A stretch of DNA of 64,000 bases. Source: Plumapathes pennacea (lineage: Eukaryota; Cnidaria; Anthozoa; Antipatharia; Myriopathidae). Position 1 is the stretch's first letter; each line of letters begins with the position of its first letter. The stretch lies in assembly GCA_964036295.1 (NCBI GenBank), contig OZ038466.1, positions 11,938,001 to 12,002,000 on the forward strand, in the 5' to 3' direction. The position numbers and the translations under genes were made by a program. The notes under the pieces were generated by a model. It saw nothing but the letters and a program-made list of their open reading frames with translations, was not told where the DNA came from and searched no databases. Below are positions 23,965 through 35,400 of this stretch, piece by piece.

Positions 23965-24115
23965 TGGCCTCTGTTACAAGCCGAGGCCGAGTGCGAAACC
24001 TTTCTTATATATGAAAAATGAGTTTTATTTGCATGAAAATGAAAATTAATTTCCATAGGATACGCACTAGACCTTGTTTTTAAACAGAGGCAACGGGCAT
24101 CTCAGAATAAGCCCC
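23965..24115. repeat. Dispersed repeat, 'gcgaaacctttc' family
   Basis: GAGGCCGAGTGCGAAACC, then an inverted counterpart (GCACTAGACCTTG) and CAGAGGCAACGGGCATCTCAG. It is related to the sequence at 8440-8580 and to about 56365-56490. A fragment, CAGAGGCAACAGGCATCTCAG minus its last base, is also present at about 28830. Confidence 0.6.
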
Positions 24116-24377
24116 TGTCCAATAATGCCCTCTACAAGGTCAAGTTTTGAAATAAGCCCCATTTTCATTCTGCCGACTTGGAGCAACAACATTGAGATTG
24201 AGAAACACTGACAAATGACGTGCAGTAGGTGCTTGGTGATATATTTTTGAACATTACACTTCCCACATCTAACTTCACATAGTATTTTGTTGGACATGAA
24301 TATAGTACTTCTAGTTGTCATCTTATATTTTTGAATAAGTCACCCCCCTCTTAACGGTGTTCAGCTCTGTTAAACAG

Positions 24378-25189
24378 TGGCTGAGGTCACACTTCACGCT
24401 TTAGCCTAAATCTGTGTGACCGTAAAAAACGCGCTTTAGCAGATCGCATGGGGGGAGGATGTAAAGCGATACCAATAGCGGCAAAGTTCAAACAAGTAAC
24501 TCTCCTTAGTACGAGCTTTAGTGAAAGCTCGATTTGCTGACCAATTACATGCACGCTTGGAAAAGCCGCTGTCAATTCCGCAAGTTGATCATCACCATGC
24601 GTTGGGAATAGAATCACGTTCTTTACGGACTTTTGAGCAAGTTTCGTCCGTCTTAATACTTCGATGGCGTTTCGCATTTTAGTGTCTTCCTTGGCGATCT
24701 CTGGTCCGACTTGTTGACAAATGTTAGCAAATGTTTCTCTCGATATTCGAAAATGCCTCCTCCATTCCGCTTCTAGGGCAGGGGAATTGATGAAAACCCA
24801 CATTAACAGGCGGCCGTGCTCTCGGTTGTGGCCAAGATATCGCTGTAAACCGACAGCAATCCTTCTCCTCCGTTGTCTCAGAAGTAAGATAGTCCTGATT
24901 CTTTTGAATCGCCTACACCGCGCTTTCCAAACAAGTTTTCTAATCAAAAATATAGCAAAGAGAGCTATGATAACATTTACGATGGGCAATGTGCTCGGAT
25001 AACTGATCCACGGGTGTTCGGGTGAAACCTTTAATGGGATTAGTATGTTGGCTGCCATATTTCTCATATTTGACAGCCAAAGGAAACCTGAACATTACGT
25101 CTCCTAAAGCGTGATTAAATCGTACGGTTTCGTAAAGCACGATTTCGACCCCTAAAGCGCGCTTTAAGTTTCTAGTGTGACCTCAGCCA
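24378..25189 (-). mobile_element. Truncated PIF/Harbinger element between tRNA genes
   Basis: Inverted ends TGGCTGAGGTCACACT (24378-24393) and AGTGTGACCTCAGCCA (25174-25189) bound 812 bp. Subterminal copies of GCTTTAGC or its inverse lie near both ends. The interior carries a transposase N-terminal fragment on the minus strand. No target duplication could be recognised. It separates the two identical tRNA-Arg genes. Confidence 0.75.
24387..25067 (-). pseudogene. PIF/Harbinger transposase, N-terminal fragment
   Basis: The 226-codon frame contains FRISRETFANICQQVGPEI and EDTKMRNAI, preceded by an Arg-rich stretch and INSPALEAEWRRH. These match the conserved N-terminal region of Harbinger (HARBI1-like) transposases, in which a Phe-x-RMS-x-x-TF-x-x-L...VGP...T-x-x-R-x-AI pattern precedes the DDE nuclease. 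The DDE domain is missing. The frame instead runs into unrelated sequence and ends inside the left inverted repeat, so the copy cannot be autonomous. Confidence 0.75.
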
Positions 25190-25233
25190 AATAGTGCCGG
25201 AAGCTCACACTACTTATTTCTAACCGTAGTGGA

Positions 25234-25306
25234 GCCTCCGTGGCCTAATGGATAAGGCGTCGGCCTCCTAAGCCGAAGATTGCGGGTTCGATCCCCGTCG
25301 GAGGTG
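25234..25306 (+). tRNA. tRNA-Arg (anticodon CCT), copy 2
   Basis: Identical over all 73 nt to the copy at 23814-23886, with its own terminator (TTTTT at 25308-25312). The flanks differ except for a few bases, so this is a dispersed or old duplicate whose body is kept identical by selection or conversion. It lies about 340 bp upstream of the TRIP12 start exon. Confidence 0.97.
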
Positions 25307-25312
25307 CTTTTT

Positions 25313-25646
25313 CCCTTTTGGTTTCTCTACGCCTTCGTTTATTTTTCCTTATCAACCATAAAAATCCATGTTTCCCAAATTTTTTTTCATTTTCCTGTGC
25401 TTTCGTCACTCAGTACTTCCGGTACCCAGACTTTACAACTTCCTCAGTCCCAGTCTGTTTGTGGCCACCAGCAGCCATTTGTTTTGCGACCGTCGGTAGC
25501 TTGGGAACGAGTTCTGACCGCTGACCGCTGACCGCTGATGCGTTTCGAGGAGTCGAGGATCGGGCGACGAAAGGTCTATATATTTTGTCTGTTCAGCAGT
25601 AAGTGAAAGTGCCCCCTAATATCCCTTGGACGCCTTTCTTACATGG
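25313..25646 (+). promoter_or_regulatory. Probable TRIP12 promoter and 5' UTR
   Basis: ACTTCCGG at 25414-25421 is an ETS/GABP-type site, common in TATA-less housekeeping promoters. GACCGCTGACCGCTGACCGCT is a short CTGACCG triplication at about 25515-25535. A three-codon uORF (ATG at 25643, stop TGA at 25652-25654) overlaps the TRIP12 ATG at 25647. All functional statements are inference. Confidence 0.4.
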
Positions 25647-28600
25647 ATGGATGATAGCTTTGACAGAGAACAAAAAGGGGACTCTGTAACCCGCTTTAAC
25701 AGGTATGCCTTTACCGTCTGTGATAAGCCTTTTAAAACTGAATGCGTCGCGCGATGAGAATTGGTTTCGGGTTGAGATGGTGAGATTTTAGACGTATTCC
25801 CTGTTTATTTGGCTGAGTTATCTTTATGGCTAAGTTCGTCTTATTACTGAGGGAGACCGCAAGGCAATCTATACCATTCTAAACCCAAACCAATTCGTTC
25901 CTTTGTGCATGTTATAAACATTTACAATGTCGCTGTTCGATGTTGTGTTCCCCCGCTTCGCGACAGGAACTGACTGTTATATCTAAGCACGCGGTAAGCT
26001 TTGTACTATGAAAAACTAATGAAAATAATCTCCTGAGCAAACCTTCCTCGTTTCTAAAGCGGAGAAGGTTTGGTCATGTCTTTATAACATATCTGCGACT
26101 GTTGTGCAAATTATAGTCAGGCATACTCGAATTACTTGTCTCCAACGTGAGGAGAGAGATGCCAGACAAACTGGAAATTTGTAAATCTGATACTTATTTG
26201 AGATAACTATTACAGGGTAAATAATATTACGATATTTGAACTTTTTTTGGTGTTTGACCACAGAAACCTGATATACTGTACTGTAGACAACATCCGTTAT
26301 GCTTGTTGTAAAAGGACACATGGCTTCAGTTTGAGTGCTGAGAATCTCGACTTTGATAATCACATAAAACGGTCGTTTTTGTGGTAGTATTGCTGTTGTT
26401 TATTTTATAAAAGAAATATGAAACGCTTGCCATGTTTACATAGTCTGATGCAAACACTCGAGTGAGTTTGGGAGAACTCAAAAGTTTGTGTAGACCCCCG
26501 CCGCGGTGGCTCGGGTTTACACAAACTTTCTCATTCTCCTAAACTCCCTCTCGTGTTTGCATCAGGCTGTGTAGACATGGCGTGCATTTTATATTTCTTA
26601 AATATTACATAGTTAGTAGCATTAGTACTCATCTCATTACTGTTCTACTAATCTGGACAAGTGTCGGTCCGAAAGGACATTATGTATCTTTATCACATTC
26701 ATAGTTATTTAGGGACCTGCTGTAATATTGTCTTCCTTTGGATGGGCATGTGATCAAAGGAATTAACTGCTCATACTGGCACACCTTAGAGATCATGTTT
26801 CCAGTTCAGATTTATCAGTTATTTTTAATAATTAGTAATTTTGTAAGCCATCATATGTTATTTGGATTCAGGCCAAAAGTACCAAGCAAGAGAAAACCAG
26901 CACATAACACTTCAGCCAAAGAGGAGACAAAAAGTAAAAGGTGAGGAATGACTTACTGTAAGGTTTTAGACACACAGTAACAGTACAATAATGTACCTTT
27001 CACGGCTGAAGATAATATACTGAAAATCTTGATTATTAAACTTCTTTCCAACTCATCAGCTGTCAAAAAGAAAACTTTTCATACTCTATATATGAAATTA
27101 AAGATCTGATTGAAACATAATAACAACACTCTTGTTTTGACTTTATGTGTTGGGCAAATTACCCCATTGTAGACAAGATGCAGACAACATGAGAGAGTTG
27201 GCAAACAATGGAATTATGCAAATTTGAACTAAAATTATAATATTATCAGTTTTTCCCATGTGATGTGAAAGCTTTCACTTGGCAAGATTAGCATTTTCCT
27301 TTGATGTTTTCGTCTTGTTGAACACTTGAATGTATTTAAACAGTGCCAGATTGAGTCCAGAAGCAGCACAACAGCATCCCAGTAGTTGTCCATACAAGTA
27401 AGTCTTCAGTAATCAAAGAGAGGGATTTTATACTTGTCGTACAGTTTCCCTACATTGTACCTCCTTGTGCTGTGCTGAAAAGTTTGTTTGTTTAGGTGTT
27501 TGTCTGTGTTGGTGTTTCATGACAGAATATCCTATAGACAGTATCAACAAAAGGTTGAACCAAGATTAAAACTACAGTTAAAATAGCTCTCACAGGTGCT
27601 AGTAATATTTCATGTTAGGAATTGTGGCCTTTTGCATTTTCAAGCTTTAGGCAGCCCTTCATCAGAGAAAACAAGACTTGTTTAGAAAAAACAAAACACT
27701 CAGTGTTTTTTCAATACCTTTTTTTTTTGTATACATCGTATTGTATCCATACAGTATCAGCATTGCATATTTGTGGTCAACAAAGAGATCTCACACTGTC
27801 ATCTGTTGTGTATACTTATAGTAATTACACACAGTTAATGAGCTACTTAATGAAGCTGCATGTGCACTTTAGACCGGCCGCTTTTCGCATTTGCATTGAT
27901 TACATGCTTGTAAATGAATACGAGTAGTCAATATATTTGCGTTGAGTTTGCACTGAGTTTGTGTGTCTACGCATGAATTAAAATGTCCCATGACTATATA
28001 TCTTTAATTGGAGTTGTCATCATTCTCAGCTTAATTTTTGTTGCACTCTGGTTTAATTGTTTTAACAGGATGTTTGTTTTTATTTTAGCCTCAGATCTCG
28101 AGGTCCAGTTTCAAGTTCTGCTCCTTCAAGTTCTGTTCCTTCAAGAGGCAAGTCTACAAGGTACAGTCGTTGTCTCGTGATGTATAATTTGTGTTCTCAT
28201 TTCTACCAATAGACTCTTTGCAGAATCTGGTCACATAATCCAAAGTTGTATATTATCATGATGGTACGGTATTGTTACAAGTTGCTGAAAGCCACCAAGC
28301 CTAGACAATGGCCATCCCACAGAACTTAGTGCAATTTGAACAAGTTTTGTTAATTCATTGACAATGTTGCAAAGAAAGCAATGAACTGTCCCTGAAACTG
28401 CAGAGGATGGTGCAGCAAAAATGTGACATGATGTTTTCTTCGTTTCACCACTTGCACATGATGCATAAATGTTGTGCAGTTACAGTCTGTGTTAACAAAG
28501 CTGTTAGCTCATTTTCTTTTCTGCATATATCTGCGTTGTCTGATGTGGTGACATACAAAGTCATACAATTGTAACAGGTTTTTTTTTTCCTGGCTAAGTC

Positions 28601-30317
28601 TGGCTACTATCTGTGTACAGCCATGTACTACCAGGTGCCATTTTCAAAGTGCTCTGCAGTGCAGTGATATTACTCTGTTCCACTTTTGTAGGTGTTTGTT
28701 GTCCAGGACTTCAACACAAACAGCTTGCTCAGAAGTCGCAAAGTTACGAGAAAAGGCGACTTCACTGTCCCAAACTCCTTTGCCATCCTCTGGGCAGGAT
28801 AATAAGGCAAGTGAATCATTTTGAATCAGAGGCAACAGGCATCTCAGAAATAGACTATATTTTTCTTGTGGAATCCTGGGCAGGGAAGGTTTTTAAAGTG
28901 GGGGATTCTGAGGGGGTTCAGAGAGAGTCTTCAAAAAGAGTATCATGTGCAAGTCCTCGTTATGTCAGTTGGAAGGAGAATCTTGACCTTAATCACACCA
29001 TTTTTTGCTTGTTGCAGGGCAACCAAGAGTTATCTGACCAGCCTGAGCCTGAGGGCCCCAGGCGGTCAGAAAGGATAAAAAAGGCAACGGGGTCCTGTGC
29101 AAGTAACAGGTAAAGTAAAGATTAGAGCTTTGTTCAATAAATGTCTAACTTTAGGTGTCATAAGCTCTTTATCACTACACTGCTACTACAGTATTATTGG
29201 GGACACTGCAGTATGGTGTCACATTATGTTTGTTAGTGACCAGTGAAGCCTGTAGACTTGTACAGCTACTTAATTTATGTGGTTTTGCATCTCACTTGGG
29301 TACCGTATTTTTTTATTGAGCAGAGGTGATGATTTTTTTATCTTTCTCTGTTTCTTTCTGCTTTTAGTCGGCGTGGCTCGCAGGCAAGGAAGCCGTCCTG
29401 GACACGCCGGAGTTCAGCAAGCATGTCTGCAGATCAAGAGTATGTGCAAGTCCTGATCGTAATGATACAGTGACATAGTGAAGTTTGATGTTGCACTACA
29501 GTCCAAATAACTGAGTGGTACACACATGCCCAATCTGAACTCAGTGAACAAGTAGGGAATTCAGTTTGACCTTCGGTCTATGGACTGTTAGTCAATCATT
29601 TTGAGGCTTGTATTATTTTATTAGTTTGACTGTCGGTCCTTTGGTCACTGTCAGTCAACAGTTTGGCAACCTGTATGGACACTTGCAATATTGTCTTTGC
29701 TTTATTCTAAAAAATAATCAGGCACCATTGGTCAACAGTTTGGAGGCCTGTAGGCACTACATGTATCACTATATATCCAATCATTATTTCCATTTGTCTA
29801 TTAGACACCATCTGACTCCCTAATTTGTACTTGCCCATTGGACAACTCATAAGTCAGAAGTCTGTAGACTGGAATTGTTTTGTTTTTCTTTTATAAGAAC
29901 AAAGTATCATAATCTTTGATTTTCTTTCTTTTCAGTGGGAGGGCTGAACAAGGAGCTTCCTCAGGTATAGGAGGTTCATGACCTGAACAGATTTCCATTA
30001 TCAAACTCATGGGTTATAAACAGCAGTTTATGGTGTCAGCTAGGAGTAAAGTCACTCAATAGTTTTCTTTCAAGAGTTATGGTGTTTGTGGCAAAAAAAA
30101 AAAAAAAAAAAAATGCTGTGGTTCATTTGATGTGTGATTATTGGGTTTTCTAGATTTTTGATGAGGTTTGCAGATTGTAGTATTAAGTGGTTTGCCTGAC
30201 CCTTTTTTCCCTGATTATCTTATCCAGCAAATGCAGAGTCTGCTGAAAATGAAGAGGAAGCCCATAGTCTGTTTGAGAGTGCAGAGTTGAAAGATGGAGA
30301 GCTGTCAAGATTGCACT
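25647..30317 (+). other. TRIP12: TRIP12 exons 1-9, disordered N-terminus
   Basis: Exons: 25647..25702, 26872..26940, 27344..27397, 28089..28160, 28692..28806, 29018..29109, 29368..29439, 29936..29964, 30228..30317. The sequence is rich in Ser, Arg and Lys. The anchor is [20 protein letters not shown], matching the human RRSTRQKTTGSCASTSRRG motif. Exon 9 is acidic ([20 protein letters not shown]). Exon 5 ends AATAAG|GCAAGT, a GC donor. The first three exons are the least certain because the human N-terminus is poorly conserved. Confidence 0.85.
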
Positions 30318-31917
30318 GTAAGGTTTCTTTTGTGGCCTGTATGCCAAATACAAGGTTACATTGTAACATAAAGTTCTACAGTACAATAAGTTCATTTGCT
30401 TTGGGTTTGTCTTTATCCTCAGCTCTTCTGGAGGCCCGTGGAATTCCTCCTCATCTTCTTGGTTCCCTTGGACCTCGCATGCACCAGCTGTTAAGCAGAA
30501 CTCTCAGTGGCGGCTCAGGTTTGTCTCAAAAACAAAAATTTATTTTGATTTTCTTTGCAAGCCCTGGAAACTATAAAGTTTTTTTCACAAAGGCTCTTGT
30601 TTTCCACTTCCTCTTGCATGCATGAAAGTTGTTGGCATCATTTTTGTAACATGCATGTTGGGACTAAGTTAACTGAGTGTATACAAAGTTATGGTAATAA
30701 TGGAAAATGTCCTAATACTTTTATTATATATATTATATTTATTATAAAGAAAAATATTTAAAGAAAATTGGTATTGTTACAGTATTGTGAGCAGCTCTCA
30801 ACTGTGGTTGAGACTGTGATTCAACATTTTTATGAATGCTCAAGACAAATGCTCAAGACAATGCACACAAAAATGTCTGTGTAGGGCCCTGTTTGCACTT
30901 GGCAATATTTTTTATGAACAGCTACAACTTTTCAAGTGAAAACAGCATTTCATCACTGAAAGCTTTTTATTTTAAGTCACCAACATACTAGGAGGAAGCC
31001 ATCATCTTGCTCTGATGCTCTCAAAATGTTCATCCAGTCTACTGTAGTGCAAATATGTCGCATGTGGGGATCTATCTTTAGAAAATTAGGTATTTTCTCA
31101 GGAAGTTTCTCATCATATTTTGATTTCATTTGTAGGTGGGAAAGTCCAGCAGTTGCTTACAGGGATCCAGTCGTCAGATGAAGGGGTGCAGCTACAGGCA
31201 GTCATAGAAATGTGCCAGGTGAGGGCAACCACAATTTTGTCCTTGTATCATTAGAACTTTAGTTCTTTTTCTTATTTACTGATAACCATAAAACCTGAAG
31301 AACTATTAGCAAACAGTAAATTTAAAGACCCTGTGCCCCAGCCCTTGATGCACTGTGTGCGCATTGTTTTGATTCTCTCTTATACAAGTTTGAATAAAGA
31401 CAGTGTAAACATTTTGAAAGATATGATGACTGAATTTACTGCTGGATTCTGCCGGATTATAAAATCTTACTAAAAGACTGAACAAAAGTTTAACCCATGA
31501 AAATCATTAACATTTTTTGTTTGCATGGTGCATCATGGGCTGGACACATGGTCTTCAATTTACGTTTATTATACAGTGCATGAGTATGAACTTGTGTAAA
31601 AAGGGTAAAGAAAACAACAAGATGATGATGGGAGAAATTTGTTGCTAGGAAGCAACTTGAGCCTGTGCTTTTTCAAAATGTTTAATCTGCCCACATTCTT
31701 ATATTCTCTGCATAACCAAAGCATTAAAGTATGTGATGATATGTAACAACTTTTAATCTGCATATTTTAGTTTCTTGTGATGGGTAATGAAGAGAGCCTG
31801 GCAGCCTTCCCTGTCAAAGAAGTTGTACCTGCTTTGGTGAGTACAGTAGTTATACTTTAGTCTCTGATGTTTCATTTCAGTTCACTGTGAGTGAGAAAGA
31901 ACAACAACAACAACAAC

Positions 31918-31958
<41 letters not shown>

Positions 31959-32423
31959 TGATGATAATAATGACAATAATAATAACTAGCAGGCCCCTGT
32001 AAAATATGGTGATTGGATTTCTTTTTTTTTTTTCCCCTTTTTTTTTCTTTCTTTCTCTCTTTTTCCCTTTTTGAAGTTCATTTCGAGCATCTGGATTGTA
32101 GTTTACAGTGTCAAAGTACAAACTTCTCTGTAGTACGTGTACCAATCAACCGTACCACTCAATGAATCGCAGATTGATCGACATCCACATCTCCCCGTTT
32201 TTCATGCGGCAGCATCAGCCCGACATCCAGTCACCTGACAGCACAAATTCTTTTTTAAGCTCATTTTCGATTTCAAAAAGAACTGTGGTCGGCATACGAG
32301 GCCAATAATTATACAAAGTTTCACTCAATGTGGCAGCCATCTTGGATTTTTTTATGATAAGGAGGCCTGGGAAAGAGCGTTACGGATGGATGGACGGAAG
32401 TGAGTTAGCATATTATTATATAG

Positions 32424-32465
<42 letters not shown>

Positions 32466-35400
32466 TTAATAATATAATAATAATGTTGAAATGACCCATT
32501 TGTATGTCTCGTTTGTATGTCAAACCACTAGCATCTGCAATAACAGCTGTTACTGACATCACACAAACAAATTTGAAACTGTAAAGTCTACAGAGACAAT
32601 CAAGATGCATGTACACCTTTGGTCAGGCTCACTCATGTTTTGACATGAATCATGCTGTACTAACTGACTTTGTTCATCAATTTCTAGGTCAATCTGCTTT
32701 CTATGGAGCACAATTTTGATATGGTATGTCATTTCCTCTCTCTGTGTGATTGGGTTGGTCAGTGTTTTGTTATGTGTATGTTATGTGATTGTGTTTATGG
32801 CAATGATAACAATATTTTTTCTTCAGTCAGTAACATTTGTGTGTATTTTCCCCTAAAGATGAACCATGCCTGCCGTTCCCTTACTTATTTGATGGAAGCC
32901 CTTCCAAGATCAGCAGCAGTAGTGGTTGAGGCAGTACCTGTTTTTATAGAAAAGGTGAGATGTAATTATCAGGGAAACATGTATCACAATTCCTGCTTTT
33001 TTGGGACTTGCTGAATAAACTTAAATTATTGGAGAAACTGGTGACTGCAAATAGATCGGGGACCATCAGTGGCGATGATTGTTGCTTTTTGAAATGAGCA
33101 AGATTATCAAGAAGGTGTAAAGCCTTGGCCGAACGAGATGCAAGTGGATGCAAGTTTTCAAACTTGCGTGGACTTGCATTTTGTTTGGCCACCCACTTGC
33201 ATGGACTCGCATTGACTTGCATTGAATTTGAGCATGTTCAAATTTTCATGCAAGTTGACACATGTTTTTCACCTAAAACAGTGAAGAGCGTGTTAGCAAA
33301 GGCAGGTCTAAACCAAAAAAATAGAGAGTAAAAGCCTACTGCAGCTCAAGTGAGACATCTGACTTGAATTCTGACTCGAAGAAAAAGTGTTTACGAAACT
33401 TGCATGAGCTTGCATCGAGTTGCGCCGATTTGCATTTCGTTTGGCCAAGGCTTAAGACTTTCTTGTCAATATTGCCCAAAATACAAATTGCCATTCTAAA
33501 AGAAAATCCAGTCTTTTGCCATGTATAGTACATGTTGACAGCAGACTCCATATTCTCCCTGCTGTTTAACATAAAGGACAAACGTTACCTCAATATTCAG
33601 GGGTAATAATCTTCATGTCTCCATGGAGACCCAAGATCTCTTACACATAGGTTTGGAATCATACAAGTTTTATTTGGGGTCAACAGGTGCAAGTCATTCA
33701 GTGTATGGATGTTGCTGAACAAGCACTGGCTGCACTAGAGATGCTCTCCAGGAGAAATGGAAAGGCAATTCTGCAGGCTGTAAGTATTTGCTTGACATTA
33801 CAATGTGGGTTAAGTGTCAGCGATGTATTTTTGTTTCATTTCTCGTTGTTGTTGTTGCAGCTGGTGTGGCTGCTTCTGTAATGAAGTACTTTTGGTGTTG
33901 TTATTTTGTTGTGTTTTGGCCTTGATTACTGGTGCCATTATTTATGTGAAGTTTTATCATGACATACTGGTGGTGGCTCCCAAATCCGTTTAAAAAAATG
34001 TTGTCAACATCGTCTTTAAAGTCTTTTGTTTCTGCTTCAAATACCTGGTTTATGATGTGGATATTTATTGGTTGATAACAGTAGTAAAACTTTTGGAAGT
34101 CTGCTGAGTTATATTTTTTAAGTGTAAATTTTGTAGCAACAAAATAAATACCAGTGGCTCAAGTTTCCATAAAAACTCCTATTTGCAGGATTTAAAAAAA
34201 TGTAAGGATAATACCGGGTAAGACTATTAGTCAGCATATTGTAAGGTTCTGTAATCTAACCAGGAGTATGAACAGAGGTGGGAAAGGTTTTGTAACCATA
34301 ACTGGAAGATTAGGAATAGATATTGAGTTGCTAGACAATTTTCTTTGGACAAACGACTTGTTGATGACAGACAATGTTTTACAGGGAGGTATGTCTGCAT
34401 GCCTGTTGTACTTGGACTTCTTCTCTATAACAGCCCAGGTATGTATACTGTATTCAAGATGTTATACTGTACTGTTTATTAGAGATTTAGCTCTAATAAG
34501 TACTATACAGGTCCTAATTCTCCCAGTCCATGCCGAACAAACTATTTTATGAGAAGTGCTGGGAGAATATCAGTGATTGTTTAACCTGCTCCAACCCAGG
34601 TTAAACTCATCAACCAGATGAGCCTGAGGTAGGTGCCCAGTGAAGGGAGGGGCTGCTTATTCGCAGAAACATCCTAGCAAGGAGGTATCCATGGCAACCC
34701 TGCCATGCCCAACACCACGGCACCCATCACACTGAAAATCAGTTGAACAGACATACTTACCAGGGGAGAGGGGAAGGGGGCAAAAGTTTGCCTGGTCTTG
34801 TTATGCAAGCCATTGATTTGCATATTGATCAAGCACATGGAGGCAATACAAACGCCCCTGCAAAGCCTTGGGGTCACCCCCAGATATTGGGGGATGACAG
34901 CTGACCAGCATGGTCTTGAGGTTAACTTTGCCTAAATTACATTTAGCCACATGAAATTTTTTGTCTTAAGCCAAGGAAATCCAGGAAGGGGGAAGGGGAA
35001 CATAAGTACTGTACCTTTTTCTGGACCAAAATACAAAAACATATTACCCTATTTTCGACTAAAATACTAATAGTGGTAGTTTATTAAACAAAATACAAAT
35101 TTTGTGAGCTACAGTAACTAATACACTGCTGTCATGTTTCAGAGGTCAGCTTTGGCAGTGGCAGCCAACTGTTGTCAAAACGTGACTGATTTTCAAATTG
35201 TGTCTGAAGCCATTCCTGTGCTCAGTGCAAGACTACAAAACCAGGTGGGCGTAGGATTTATCTGCAACAATAGCATGGTGTGACAATCAATGTGCTAAAC
35301 TGCACTTGCTCCAATGAGGGCTGGTGCTCAAAATGACAGCCTCAAATTCTTTTACAACATCTACAATCAGTGACAAAAGTTCTTGGGACACTTTCAAAAA

